DNA from: Channallabes apus
Taxonomy: Eukaryota; Chordata; Actinopteri; Siluriformes; Clariidae
Assembly (NCBI GenBank): GCA_030522415.1
Contig: CM060115.1
Span: forward strand, 11,534,491 to 11,598,490
Reading direction: 5' to 3'
DNA length: 64,000 nucleotides
Of the stretch, positions 47,591 through 58,953 are shown in pieces. The translations under genes were made by a program, and so were the position numbers. Position 1 is the first letter of the stretch. Every line of letters begins with the position of its first letter. The notes under the pieces were generated by a model that did not search any database, was not told where the DNA came from, and saw only the letters and a program-made list of their open reading frames with translations.

Positions 47591-48722
47591 GAGTGAGTGT
47601 GGAATAAGCTTAAAAGAAGCTATTAATGTAGTAGTTTGGAGCCTTTGTATGGTTGTTAATTAAAGTGAATTTTTTGTTACATTGTACAGCAATAACTAGC
47701 TAACAGGCAAGGCAGACCATTTATTTGTGCTCCAGGCCAAATAAATACACTCTAAAAAATAAAACTGTGCTGTACTCAATTTTTTTGGTGAAACATTTTT
47801 ACACTTAAAAATATCAATATCAATCTAAAAATTTAAAAAATCATGTAAAATATACTTCATGAATGAAGTACAAGTCAGTAAAAAAAATAAGTAGACCTGA
47901 ATAACTTTTTGTAGTAGGTTACCCAAGTGAAAATGAGTAAAATAATTGAGTAGATATGATTGAAATGGAAGGTAGAAGAAACTGAAAATTTGACTATTAT
48001 TTAACAAACAAATGTGCTACATTTACTTGTTTTAAATAAATTTAATTTATACTGGTCTATCACAGAATTAATATCTTACACTATTTTTTTAATACTGTAT
48101 ATTTAGCTTTTAATTAAGTTTTTTTTTTTCAATTTAGGTCAATGTATCTAATGACATATCTAATTATAAACAAAGACACAATACACACATTACCATTTTA
48201 ATTAAACATTTATTTGCCAAATTTGACAAGACATGACGTCTAAACTCAATCTGGTTTACTTTGCAAATGACATGTAACATGATCATAAACAATGAGCTGA
48301 ATTGATCTCATTATTAAACAGTCTGACAAACAATACTTCTGTCACAAGTATTATACAGATAATATGTGGAAAGTAGACTTTTGTATTAGAATCGAATCAC
48401 AGTCACATTTTACATCTGAAAGACTGCAGACCTTCACACTTCAGTTTCCTTCAAACTGTGGAAAGTTGTATGGACAAATGTGTGTGCAGACATTCCCAGG
48501 TCTTAAAGAAGCAATGACAGTCTAAATGAAGACAGGACACTGAATATCATTGATCAACAGTACCATGCTTCACTCCATAATGATCGAAATTCCTTTTGTT
48601 GATGCGACAAATGTGCAGAGCTTACACCGCCATCCCATAAGCTGGCACCTAAAAAAGGAATTATAGTATACAAGTAAGTACAAGTGTGACTGTTACTATA
48701 TGCATCATCACACTGATCTATA

Positions 48723-49019
48723 AGTGGTGTTCAAGTCAAAGCGGGACTTGTGATGAAAATTCTCTGAAACGAAGACGTAAAACTGATTTGATTTTACAGA
48801 GACCATTGCTGGTAAAATTCCGGTGAACATTTCAGTGGAATGCTTTTACAAAAAACAGACTGCTTTGATCACCAAAGGCGTTTTGCTCTTGCAGAACAAT
48901 GCACAACCTCATATATAGAGACAGAAATATAGAGAGAAATAAAGGGAGCTTTTACTCTAATAAGTGTGTTCTGTTATTCTGCACAATTAAAAGTCCCGCT
49001 TTGACTTGAATGTCCCTTG
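48723..49019 (+). mobile_element. Internally deleted mariner derivative
   Basis: The arms are GTGGTGTTCAAGTCAAAGCG and CGCTTTGACTTGAATGTCCC, matching the arms of 56051-56632. A relic frame reads GVLLLQNNAQPH near 48877, the second catalytic motif (usually LLHDNARPH) with D changed to N. AAATAAAGGGAGCTTTTACT near 48938 is the 3' UTR part shared with 56051. It is nested in the 3.07-kb element. Confidence 0.82.
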
Positions 49020-49729
49020 TACATGTCTTTGTCCCTTGTATAAAAATGATACAAGAACTTTATTTACGCATTACTATCAACTATATAATTTTTTTACTTT
49101 AGTTACTGGAAAATCTTGTATATTCTAGTGGATTCAATATATTCTGGATTAAAAATAGGTAAAGTGAAATATTTCCAGCCTTGTTTCAATTTCTATCTTG
49201 GATTCAATGGTTACACATTTAATACTTCTGAAACATTTAAAAAGTTGACATTTACCTCCAGTTTTATCTCCATTCAACTTCTCTTCTTTAGTGGTGTTGG
49301 TGCTGTGAAAGAGATATTGAAAATATATAACGTTTCACGAAAATGATTTAAAAATCAGTTTTAGTTTTTTTTTTACTTACATATTACAACATACATAACA
49401 TATTTCACTTCAATATTTTAATTTTATATTATTTCTCCCAATTATAATTCTGAGAGAAATGTTGTAGGCCTACTTTTACTTCATTTATTTCATCAACTGC
49501 CATTTTAATAATGTTTAAGTACACGGTTATGTTTGTGAAGTACTTGTAGTACTTTTGTACTTCAAATACATTAGAAGTTTAGAATGGCATGTACTTATGA
49601 CTTTAACTTGAGTAAAAGGTTTGAAGTTCTATTGTTTTAAACAAAGCTATACACCATTATACTGCTAATCAAACTGCCTGTCTGTAGTGCTGTACATCAT
49701 GACTGGAGCTGTGCTGGACTCAGAGCTGT

Positions 49730-50040
49730 TGCTCTCCCGGTGTGTAAACAGTGCCAGAGTCCGGACACTGCACCTCATTTCTGCTGTTTAAATCTGCTTT
49801 GTTCTGCGTTTCCTCCTTAAAGTGTCGGAGTGACCCGAGCAGACTCGCGGTTCAGTGTGTGAGGTGGACCCGGTACACACGCGGTAATTATTTGAACACG
49901 CTAGTTTTATATCATCGCCACAGTGACGGTTGGCTGCGCAAAATCACCGCATTCGGCGGGAGAAATTCAAATATTGCGGCACAACCGCGGCCGGTTACAC
50001 CGAGAAACCCGGACATGCACGCGCACGGCTCGGTGTTAAA
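49730..50040. promoter_or_regulatory. CpG-rich block inside the TIR element
   Basis: Roughly 25 CpGs in 310 bp, including AACCGCGGCCGG and an E2F-like TTCTCCCGCC on the minus strand. Such density is unusual in this window and suggests promoter activity or recent transposition from an unmethylated source. Confidence 0.45.
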
Positions 50041-50055
50041 TCTCTCCTTTTACAC

Positions 50056-50135
50056 CAGATTTTAAGTGTCTCCTAACCCTAACCCAGATTTTAAGTGTCT
50101 CCTAACCATAACCCAGATTTTAAGTGTCTGTATTA
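50056..50135. repeat. 29-bp tandem repeat with telomere-like word
   Basis: CAGATTTTAAGTGTCTCCTA starts units at 50056, 50085 and 50114 (2.8 copies). The first unit ends CTAACCCTAACC, a telomere-like hexamer pair. Confidence 0.93.
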
Positions 50136-50350
50136 ACGCCGCTTTACCTGAGCAGTTCGGTGGTTGGAACAAACAAGTAAAATGACACTGAACACCAGGA
50201 CTGAGCTGTTGCTAGCTATCGTTAGCTATGTAGCTCGGCTGTGACAGGATTCAGAACAGTAACTTACACACTATAAAGTTGTGTATACAGACAGACAGAG
50301 GAATTATTTCAGTAACTTGTGTTAGCTGTTTACTCACCAGGATTTATAAG

Positions 50351-50368
50351 GAATGTTCCAGAATGTTC
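50351..50368. promoter_or_regulatory. Perfect heat-shock-element match
   Basis: GAATGTTCCAGAATGTTC fits the HSF consensus GAAnnTTCnnGAAnnTTC at all 12 fixed positions (four alternating pentamers). It lies in the minus-strand exon-like segment, just upstream of its donor at 50338, next to a CpG-rich block. It also is a tandem pair of GAATGTTCCA, so a chance duplication is possible. Binding is unproven. Confidence 0.55.
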
Positions 50369-50818
50369 CAGGTGCTTCATGTCCATCCTCACAGCCTTCT
50401 GGTCTCTGATGTTACACCTGATTTCCCATGAGCACTTGCGCAGGGCAATTTACTAAATTATTTAAGTTTTTCTTGTTAAACATAAAGAATATTGAGTTGG
50501 AATGAGTGATAATTGTAGTTCTTGAAACTAATCAGCATTAATTACTCCATTACCAAATATTTTGATTGAAATGTATCAAAAATATTAAGTGGATGTTAAA
50601 AATATAATTCAGTTAGTCAAATACTAATTTCTATTTGTGAAATAAACTTAAATTATAGTGTAAATTTAAGACAAACAGAACAGTAGTTTTTTTAGGCATT
50701 TATTTTGATTTGTCTAACTCAAACAATCATGTATGTGACTTTTAGAGATTTTATTAAGGTAACATAACCTGTTTATTACTGTGAAATTTACAAGGCCACA
50801 GAATCATTTTTTAGAGTG

Positions 50819-51087
50819 TAGAGGTTCCCAAGGGACGACGATCTTATTTATTATTTATGAGATAATAAAGATGAATGCTGGTTGGAAAAGCCTCCTGCTA
50901 ATTTTTGCCCAGAGCCCCAACAGACTCTAGAATCACCTTTGCTAATTACTTTAGTTAACTACTAGAGTTGACTATTTTTTTTATTTTTGGTCAACTTTTA
51001 CAAGTATACAAAACACACATACCTGGAGTGTTGTCCATTCAAACTGAATGAACGCCTAGTTAATGTGATAAGATGTCTAGTTACTTC
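50819..51087. other. Unassigned spacer
   Basis: AT-rich, nothing recognised. Confidence 0.5.
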
Positions 51088-51577
51088 CAAGGGTGAGTCA
51101 AAAATTATCCGCACCTTAAGTTATATTAAAACATCGTCTTATCAGCGCTTTTTGTTCAAGGCTACTTTCTCCCCAGTCACTGCTGTGCAGGTGTAAACGT
51201 ATTACAGTACATCAGTTCACTTGTAACTGCAGATTGAGCAAAAATAGATGCTCACCTTATGATTTGCAAAAAAGAAGAGCAGCGTGCAGTGACTGTGTTT
51301 TTTTTTTATGTGGAAGGAAGTTTAATGGAAGGTGAAAGTTGCTTAAAGGGAATCATTATCGGTGACGAGACATGGATTGATCACATCAAGCCTGAGAGGA
51401 AACAACAGAGTATGGAACGGAAACATTCTTAATCGCTGACCGAGAAAAAGTTAAAAAGTCAACCGTCAGCTGTAAAATTGATGCTTACAGTTTTCTGGTC
51501 CGGTATTGGAACATTATCAGGAAACAAGTTACAAGAATAAACAGTGAGATGCTTATTGAATACCTGAAACCTAAACC

Positions 51578-51812
51578 TTACTTTTGGCTGCTCCTGTCAA
51601 CGGATCGCGACTGCGGACCTTCCGATCCGCACCCAATTTGGCACAGGTCTTGACTTTTCTGACGCAGCCCTCCCATTTTTCTAACTGGACTTAGGACCAG
51701 CACTGCATACTGTGGCTGTGTAGTATGTGGTATGGCAACCACCGACAGCAGGGTCCAAATTCCCAAATCGACAATCTAACCTGAGCCACCACTTTCCTTC
51801 TGGGAAGCTGAA
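51578..51812 (+). mobile_element. SINE-like repeat, family C
   Basis: It starts TTTTGGCTGCTCCTGTCAAC and contains AATTTGGCACAGGTCTTGAC and GACGCAGCCCTCCCATTTTT. A short duplication CCTAAAC (51570-51576, 51813-51819) flanks it. This resembles a common fish repeat (GGCTGCTCCCGTTAGGGGTC...). A second copy lies at 58362-58505. Confidence 0.75.
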
Positions 51813-51944
51813 GCCTAAACTTCGTATTAAACACAGAGGACTGCTATCCAAGGGCGTTGTGATCTTGCATGAAGATGTACGTCTTCACGCTTTAGTCCAC
51901 ACCATTGACACTCTGCAAATTTGATTTGGGTTTGATTTGGGGTC

Positions 51945-52137
51945 AGGGGTAGCTCAGTGGTTAAGGCATTGGACTACGGTTCGGAAGATCCCAGGTTCAA
52001 ACCCCACAACCACCAAGTTGCCACTGTTGGGCCCTTGAGCAAGGCCATTAACCCTCAACTGCTCAGATGTGTAATGAGATAAAAAAAAAAAGTAAGTCGC
52101 TCTGGATAAGAGCGTCTGCCAAATGCCTAAATGTCAA
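51945..52137 (+). mobile_element. tRNA-headed SINE, family B
   Basis: A box TAGCTCAGTGG, CATTGGACTACGGTTCGG, B box GGTTCAAACCCC, CTTGAGCAAGGCC, tail hairpin CGCTCTGGATAAGAGCG (52099-52115). An almost intact copy, oriented opposite to 46076-46268. Confidence 0.94.
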
Positions 52138-52373
52138 AAATGTAAAGCATCCTCCATATAGTCCTGATCTCAATTCATTGGACTTCCACCTGTTTGATCC
52201 CCTGAAAGCAGCCCAACAAGGACAAAGATTCACTTCTATAAATTTAGTGAAGACAGCGGTGCATTTGTGGCTCACAGCTTAACATTTTGAATGATGGAAT
52301 ACGAAAGCTTGATGCACTTAATTAAAATAAATTCTCCAGCCAGAGTGCAGATTATTTTGGACACACCATTGTA

Positions 52374-53342
52374 CTTACTGTATGTATGGAATGCTTACTG
52401 TATTAGTGTCTTTTTAGTCTATTTCTCTTACTCGAGATGGACCTGATGGAAAACCAGTTCACGTACTTTGTCCTGTTCACGAGCCAGGCATGCAATTGAA
52501 AAGTCTATAGTGCTTACTGATATAAAGATTGTTCGGGTGTAAATGCAAAATATATTTTTTACTCATTTTAGACCAAAAAAAAAAAAAAGATAAAATGAAT
52601 GACAACACAGTGGAGTTTAGGTTTCAGGAGGCTGAAAAAAAGCAATTAGATTTTTTCCCCTAACGTGACCTCACAGAAGGAGATACAGTACCCTTCTGCG
52701 GCTTGTTGCTCAGCTCTGCTGTTCTCTGATGGAAAAGAAATGAAACAGATGGAGTTTAAGGCGGGAAGGAAAATTCCCATCTTCTTGCAAGCTCTCCGGT
52801 GTCACACAATAGTGACCAACTACAGAGGGTGAAGTCTAGCACGTGCTTCCTGAAGCCAACCAATAAATCTTTGTAAGCTGCATGACAGGATAGCGTGGCA
52901 CGCTCGAAGTAATGTGCTTTCCACAAGCTTACAAACATGTACGATGTCAGTTGATGGACAGGAAAGAGAGTCATGCAGTCTCTCTTGTACATCATAAGTT
53001 TTTACACTCATTTTTAAAAAAAAATGTTTGGTCACACTATTGAGTTTTAAATATTTAAACATATTCCTATTACTACTGCACCCACACTTTATTTCAAGTT
53101 CATTACGCAGAAGTGGTGTGTTCGTGTCTTTGGGGACAGTTGGTCTCTTTTTGTTCATCTCGCAGTCTTCTCCAGAGAGGAGACCTGAGTGATGTAGTGC
53201 AGCCTCCCAGCTGCTCCTGCTTACACTTAATCACAGCCCCTTTAAAATGCATCAATAATGCAGCCTGTTATATTAAAGGACCATCTAAAAGAGCCTTTAA
53301 GAAACAATGCAGCATATACAATACATGACCATTTTTATTTAC
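52374..53342. other. Unassigned sequence with one dispersed repeat
   Basis: The part 52630-52765 (CAATTAGATTTTTTCCCCTA, GCTCAGCTCTGCTGTTCTCT, GGAGTTTAAGGCG) resembles 56777-56990. No gene is seen. Confidence 0.4.
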
Positions 53343-53355
53343 CTAGAATTAACAT

Positions 53356-53721
53356 TCATTCATTCATTCATCTTCTATACCGCTTAATCCTGTGTTCAGG
53401 GTCGCGGGGGACCTGGAGCCTATCCCAGGAGACTTCGGGCACTAGGCGGGGTACACCCTGGACAGGGTGCCAATCCATCGCAGGGCACACACACATACAC
53501 ACACTCACACACTACGGGCAATTTAGGAATGCCAATTAGCCTAACCTGCATGTCTTTGGACTGTGGGAGGAAACCGGAGTACCCGGAGGAAACCCACCAA
53601 GCACGGGGAGAACATGCAAACTCCATGCACACAGAGACGGGAATCGAGCCTGGCCGGGGAATCGAACCCAGACCCTGGAGGTGCAAGGCGATAGTGCTAA
53701 CCACTACACCACCGCGCCGCC
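53356..53721 (-). mobile_element. Full-length family A SINE (minus orientation)
   Basis: It runs from the (ATTC)n tail through CTATACCGCTTAATCCTGTG to the head ACCGCGCCGCC. It has an intact B box (GGAATCGAACC) and A box (CCACTACACCA). A perfect duplication TAGAATTAACAT flanks it (53344-53355, 53722-53733). Confidence 0.96.
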
Positions 53722-53733
53722 TAGAATTAACAT

Positions 53734-55040
53734 AAAAAAAATAAAATTGTCCAAATCGTAGCACAATTGCAATGGATTTAAAGTGAAAGAAGGAATGTTT
53801 CCGGGCAATCTCGGCCGAGCGGCAAAGGTACGGGTAGATAAGGATACCATCATTGTTTCTAAAGCCTTTACATTAGGTCCATGCAAGATGATTATGGAAA
53901 GTGCTTAATTACACACGGTCACCACTACCGAAGAAGAAAAGACTTGACATTTTGCTTCTAAATGAATCGAGATGAATTGCCTGAACGCTTTGCATCAATG
54001 AAATTGTTGCTAACGTTTGTCTATTTGACTGTTTTTTTTTCCAGGAACCTTTTAGATATTCATATTTGAGATATTTTAGATATTCCACCAAGGTCCAAAC
54101 AAAACTTTACAGCTTGTTAGATCATTTGATTTTCCCTTTTGTATTCATTATTATTGATTTTATAAACAGAACAATATGATCAGACAGAGCGAGTGAGTGA
54201 GTGTCTGAAAGCAAAAGCATTTGAAATCTAGTTAAGAAAGACCACTTTGCCGTTGCGCTGTGATTTGTTTCACCGACTCCCAGGCAGCCTCATCATCTCC
54301 CACAATTTGCTGCATTCGCTGAAGCTTAAATGCCTTAGGTGAGATTTAGAGAGCAATGTAATGGCTGGCTATTGTAGAGACGATAACCACAGCACATTTC
54401 TGAAGTCTTGTCTTTGTAGATTGCTTCGAGATGTCATAAAGATGGCACGAAGCTCTCTGTCCTTGATGGCTCTGAGATTAACACCTAAACTGATTAAGAT
54501 CTGTAAACACAGAGGCTTCTCCAGAGGTTAGACATTTACACACTGAACACAATCTCCACTGTCATATTCATTTCACTTTTAATAGTGGGGTTTGCAGCAG
54601 GCTGTTAAGGTCAGCCCAAACTTTCCAAGCCAAAGATTTCAGCTCCTCCAAGTTAACAATGATATACGGTCTCTCTAGACTGGATGTTCCTAGACCTGCT
54701 CCATCTAATGGGATGAAGCAGGAGTTGACCATGGGGCGTCCCTCATGAACCATTCGATTCTGAGGCCGCCCCAGTTTTCCAAGATCCTGACTCTATTACA
54801 GTAGCTTTGTGGAGGAATCTCATCTCTACCACGTGCAGTCCTCCATGTTATCTGGATTCCTCTCACCTCCCAAAACCATATAATGTATAATGTATAAAAC
54901 CATATAATGAATAAATGTCTGAATTTGGACTGGGGCCATATATTGCCCCTTGAAAACGGGTTCCCAGGACAGACTCTGTCCTTTATCCATCCCAACCCTG
55001 AGCTTCATTAATCAATTACCAAATGTAAACTCATAATTGG
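53734..55040. other. Unassigned sequence
   Basis: Minus frames at 54568-54995 include SSLERPYIIVNLEELKSLAW and look moderately protein-like, but I cannot name a family. TATAATGTATAATG words lie near 54880. Confidence 0.35.
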
Positions 55041-55044
55041 ACCT

Positions 55045-55235
55045 TTAGGGTCCGGGTTCAATTCCCACATGGGGTCCGTGTGCATAGATTTTGTGTGTGC
55101 CCTATGATGGATTGGCATCCTGTCCAGAGTGTACGCCACCTCGTGCCCTAGACTCCCCTGGGATAGGCTTCAGGCTCCCCGTGACCTTGTATACAGGATA
55201 AAGCGGTATAGACGATGAGTGAGTGAGTTGGTAAG
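55045..55235 (+). mobile_element. Decayed, internally deleted family A SINE
   Basis: B box GGTTCAATTCC (55063-55073), then a jump to TGTGTGCCCTATGATGGATT and GGGATAGGCTTCAGGCTCCC. The middle of about 150 bases is absent. Confidence 0.85.
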
Positions 55236-56050
55236 GGTATCATTCGCTGATCTAAAAAAGAAAAGATGCTGAAACTGTCATCATGGGATTAGCCATCCAT
55301 CTCAGCCAAGCAAAGAAGCAGACAAAGTTCATTCCTTCATTTTGTCTTCCTGTCTTCCTGCATCATTGTAATTGCGTTCGCATTGCTGGGAGATGCAAGT
55401 GCAATAGAGGAATGTGATGGAAATGGAGTGACAGATGGCTCAAGGAAGAATGGATAAAGTAACAGCATCAGACATACGGTAAAAGATGGAGGTGAAGCGT
55501 AAAACCCACAAACAATAGCCTTTTCTTTTCTTCCACAGAGCTGAAGTGCAGACAGAATGGGTTGCTGGTACACAGGATTCTTCCATTAATATTAAAGCCA
55601 CTCTACTAGACTTTTTCGACCTTGATCTTGCTGGATCTGGCTGCCCTGTGCCGAATGCGATATTTAGAGTCTGAGTCTGTGTGCTGCACTCACCAACCCA
55701 GATCAACTCGATATATACCGGCGGTTTGGAGCTGGGAGAGGTTATTGATTGCGGGACGTAATAAGTTCTGTCAGTGAAAAATTGGATTACAGAACATAGC
55801 TGAGACGAACATACGGTCAGATTTATGCTCGGTTTTGGACCAGGTGAAAATATAGTAGTGATGGGACTTTTCTTTTTGTTTTTTGCCTGTTGGCACCATT
55901 AGAAGAAGTGCTGAACATGCTGATGTGGGAGCTGGAAAGAGGAAAAAAAAAACACAAAATATCTAAAAAGGATCACTATTAATGCTCAGTCTTTTACGTC
56001 TTATCATTCTTTTTCTTCTGCCTCGTCTTCTTCTTCTTATTACTTTATAT
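55236..56050. other. Unassigned sequence
   Basis: Nothing recognised. Confidence 0.5.
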
Positions 56051-56632
56051 AAGGGATGTTCAAGTCAGACCGGAACTTCTAATAACAGAACACACTTATT
56101 AAAGTAAAAACCTCCTTTATTTCTCCATATTATCCCCTGCCACACTAATGCACTTATCCCAGCGTTCCACTAGTGCTTGAATACCATCAAGGTAGAAAGA
56201 TTTCGATAGGACTGCGTGGTCACGTCTGAAACCCTGGCCTCCCAGGAACTCCTTTAATGTCCCTAACATGTTTAAATGACGAGGAACGAGGTCAGGAATG
56301 TACAGAGGATGTGGCAATAACTCCCACTTGAGTTCCTGTACTGTGCAAGTGGTGTTGGTGACTGATCGTGTGTACAGTTCCATCAGACAGATGACAAGTT
56401 ATCCCTTGATCAGTTGTTCCGCTTGCTGAATGTTCACGGGAACTGCAGTGGGCTCCGTGCCACCTCAGTTGGGATCGTCGTTCACAGACATACAGCCTTT
56501 TGCACCGTTCAAATGTTTTACTGCGGCTAAGAGTCTCATCGCCATACTGTAGTTAATTCCCTAAATGTCAATCAGATTTGAATCAGTTTTTACTCCTTGA
56601 TTCACCAGTCCCAGTTTGACTTGAACACCCTT
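56051..56632 (-). mobile_element. Decayed mariner-like element
   Basis: Arms: AAGGGATGTTCAAGTCAGAC and CCAGTTTGACTTGAACACCC. The minus frame 56383-56117 holds LPHPLYIPDLVPRHLNMLGT (the decayed third catalytic motif, usually HPPYSPDLAPSDYHLF), LKEFLGGQGFRRD and the mariner C terminus IQALVERWDKCISVAGDNME. The N-terminal two thirds are mostly deleted. It shares arms with 48723-49019 and is a different family from 26847/51088. Confidence 0.88.
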
Positions 56633-56678
56633 CATATTATGTAAAACTCACTTCGTCATTCACATTCAGATTGTTTAA

Positions 56679-56680
<2 letters not shown>

Positions 56681-56716
<36 letters not shown>
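56681..56716. repeat. (GT)n microsatellite
   Basis: 18 GT units. Confidence 0.96.
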
Positions 56717-56721
<5 letters not shown>

Positions 56722-56734
56722 CATAAATAAAAAA

Positions 56735-57060
56735 AATAAAAAAAACTTCCTGTTTTTTCATTCTTTTTAAACAGACCAATTAGATTTTTTCCCTATTGTG
56801 ACCTTATATTTAAAAAAATACCCCTTCCCCTGTCTTGATGCTCAGCCCTGCTGTTCTCTGGAGGGGTGTGGCTCAGTAGTAGCTCATTTACATAGACACT
56901 TAAATAATACTATTATTATTTATTTATTATTATTATATATAATACTTAAATAATAAAATTGTAGGGGGCGTGAAACAGAGAGAGTTTAAAAAAAGTTATG
57001 GAAAAATTCATTATCCGAGAAGTATTTCAACTAGAGCATTAAAACACACACTTTAAGGAA
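56735..57060 (+). repeat. Unnamed dispersed repeat
   Basis: It shares CAATTAGATTTTTTCCC and GCTCAGCCCTGCTGTTCTCT with 52630-52765 (the latter with small differences), plus GGGCGTGAAACAGAGAGAGT against AAATGAAACAGATGGAGTTT. The element is not identified. Confidence 0.5.
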
Positions 57061-57344
57061 TTTCTCAGACCTGTTAACGAAATCGTAAAATACGGGACCT
57101 TTAACGTCCCATGAATGTCAGTCACAAATGTCATAGCCGGTTCCTGAAATGCTACACTAGGTTTAAATCCTCAGTCATTTGGCATAACTAAGATGCAGTA
57201 ATATCCACACCCCTAAGGGTTTAATTATTTATGTAAATCATAGTGTAACAAACTGCTGCCACCAAAACAATCCAAAAAAATCCATCATCACTCTACTGCA
57301 TATAATGCCAACTCATTTGCAGAACGCAAGCACACACTCACATA

Positions 57345-57438
57345 CTCAATCACACAAAAAGGGCAATTTGGAAACACCAATCAGCCTAAACTGCATTTAA
57401 CCAGAGAAAACCCATCAAGCATGGGGAGAACATTCAAA

Positions 57439-57489
<51 letters not shown>

Positions 57490-57560
57490 CACACAGCCTG
57501 CGGAGATTGGAACCCCAACCCTGGTGGTGTGACACGACTAAGCAACCTACAGTAACCCAT
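57345..57560 (-). mobile_element. Decayed family A SINE with (AC)n expansion
   Basis: In reverse complement it keeps GGGCAATTTGGAAACACCAA, GAGAAAACCCATCAAGC and GGGGAGAACATTCAAA. The stretch that normally reads CTCCATGCACACAG has become an AC run (57440-57487). Confidence 0.8.
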
Positions 57561-58361
57561 TTATTTGTTACTCTTCAGTATTTAAAAGATGCTTTACCAT
57601 AAATTTCAATCGTATGAGCCATCACAAATGACCTTTAATAAACTGTTGGAGGGTACCTCTTATTAACATTCGCAAGTTGATCCCAGGTGATCACTGACAT
57701 TTATTAGTTGACTCATATAAGTTCCAAAACTTCGCTGCTGCCCCTCAACTGTGCCTCAATGGCCCAGAGTTTGCTACAAAATGCGTTCAAGAACATGAGC
57801 AGGCTTTCCAACGGCAAGGTTTGGAGACGCTGATTAATAAGGTAATCTTTTATTTGATCTTATCTTATTGTGCTGTAAGTCTATTTAAATGGATCCCTGG
57901 TGTGTTCACTCTCTTGATTTGTTTCTTGAAGCTGAAGTTATGAACACCAGTCCATGTGCATAAGAGACACATGATCCCAAGTAAACCATAATGCTGTATA
58001 ATTATAGTAAGGAAGCAGTTCAAATTGATTCGCCTGCTGGCAACGAATCAAACACGCTATGTGTTTTGGGATGTAGCCGTGTTTGTAGATGAGAGCGGCT
58101 AAGCCGAACCACCAGGTGCAAACCGTGCCAAAGCTCGGAGCCGTGGCACTGCATTAATGCCAGGTGTTCTGGAGACTTGGATCGACACACGTCAAATACA
58201 GTACGTCGCTGTTTTTCCGACCTTAGGTATGAAGACGATTTAGGAGTATGTTTTTTTGTTTTAGATTACATTCCCGACCATTACTTTGTTTGCAATTTTT
58301 TTGGTTTTTTGGTCTCACATAATTAAATGTCGAAGCCAGAGAACTAAATAAATGTTGTTGT
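57561..58361. other. Unassigned sequence
   Basis: Nothing recognised. Confidence 0.5.
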
Positions 58362-58505
58362 TGTTTCATCTGCTCCCATTAGGGGTTGCCACAGCGGATC
58401 ATTCGATCGCACATTTCGATTTTGGCACGGGTTCTACAGTACACCGGATGTCTTCCTGTTTTTATCTGGGCCTGGGACCGGCACTAAGGGTGCAGCCGGT
58501 GCTAA
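58362..58505 (+). mobile_element. SINE-like repeat, family C
   Basis: CATCTGCTCCCATTAGGGGT, GATTTTGGCACGGGTT and GGGACCGGCACTAAGGGTG match the family C body seen at 51578-51812. Confidence 0.75.
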
Positions 58506-58941
58506 ATCAATGATTAGTTTAAAACATTTTGACAAGTGTTTATTTTATTTATTAAACTAAATGCTACAATAGTCAAACTACAGTATACTGTATGCAAGAA
58601 CAGACTTCATTACTGCGTTACATTTAAAACATATTGGGCATATTTTTTCCAAACAAGGTTTCATAATCCAAACATCACACACACTATTACTTATAATGCA
58701 AATGTTTGCAGTCTCTACCCACCATGGACATTTTGATCTGGTCATGAGGTAATTAAAGTTTGCTTTCTGTTCTGCACCCAGGAACATATTTTATTACATT
58801 TTGTTTTTACTTATCTTGAGTTATGTTTGAGTTTTCCAGCAAGCTTTGGGTGATTAAAAATCTGCTATATTATTTTCCTTGAGTTATACTTGATTACACT
58901 GTATGTTGATTGCAACCATGTGTTGATTACAGTAGGGGATG
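58506..58941. other. Unassigned sequence
   Basis: Nothing recognised. Confidence 0.5.
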
Positions 58942-58953
58942 AAAAATGTTAAT

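Larger units (their letters stand above)
47748..50818. mobile_element. 3.07-kb TIR element of unknown superfamily
   Basis: The left end reads CACTCTAAAAAATAAAACTG and the right end in reverse complement CACTCTAAAAAATGATTCTG; the next two bases, TG, also agree. TA precedes the left and follows the right end. No transposase is seen. Inside are AT-rich arms, a nested mariner derivative (48723-49019), a CpG-rich block (49730-50040) and minus-strand splice-like signals. Those signals are donor CCTG|GTGAGT (edge 50338), acceptor TCTCTTTCACAG before 49304 with donor GGAG|GTAAAT near 49258, and acceptor CCTTTTTTAG near 48650. This could be a large non-autonomous transposon carrying a transcribed, spliced unit. 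Superfamily: not decided. Confidence 0.6.
51088..52371 (+). mobile_element. Decayed mariner-like element, copy 2, with two SINEs inside
   Basis: Left end CAAGGGTGAGTCAAAAATTA. The right end GACACACCATTG lies before TA. Transposase relics in order are IIIGDETWIDHIKPERKQQS (first D at 51364-51366), LTEKKLKSQPSAVKLMLTVF, then LHEDVRLHA (second catalytic D replaced by E near 51871) and HPPYSPDLNSLDFHLF (third D at 52181-52183, as in DD34D mariners). Stops and frameshifts break it. Insertions at 51578-51812 and 51945-52137 split the gene. It shares its ends and the 5' UTR with 26847-27791. Confidence 0.88.

Noticed and set aside
50056..50084. Interstitial telomere
   Set aside because: Only two CCCTAA hexamers.
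50056..50135. CRISPR-like array
   Set aside because: Only 2.8 contiguous 29-bp units without spacers, in a vertebrate-type sequence.
54568..54995. Minus-strand frames (SSLERPYIIVNLEEL..., MGWIKDRVCPG...) as a LINE or gene
   Set aside because: No motif I could name; frames overlap and lack splice or start support.
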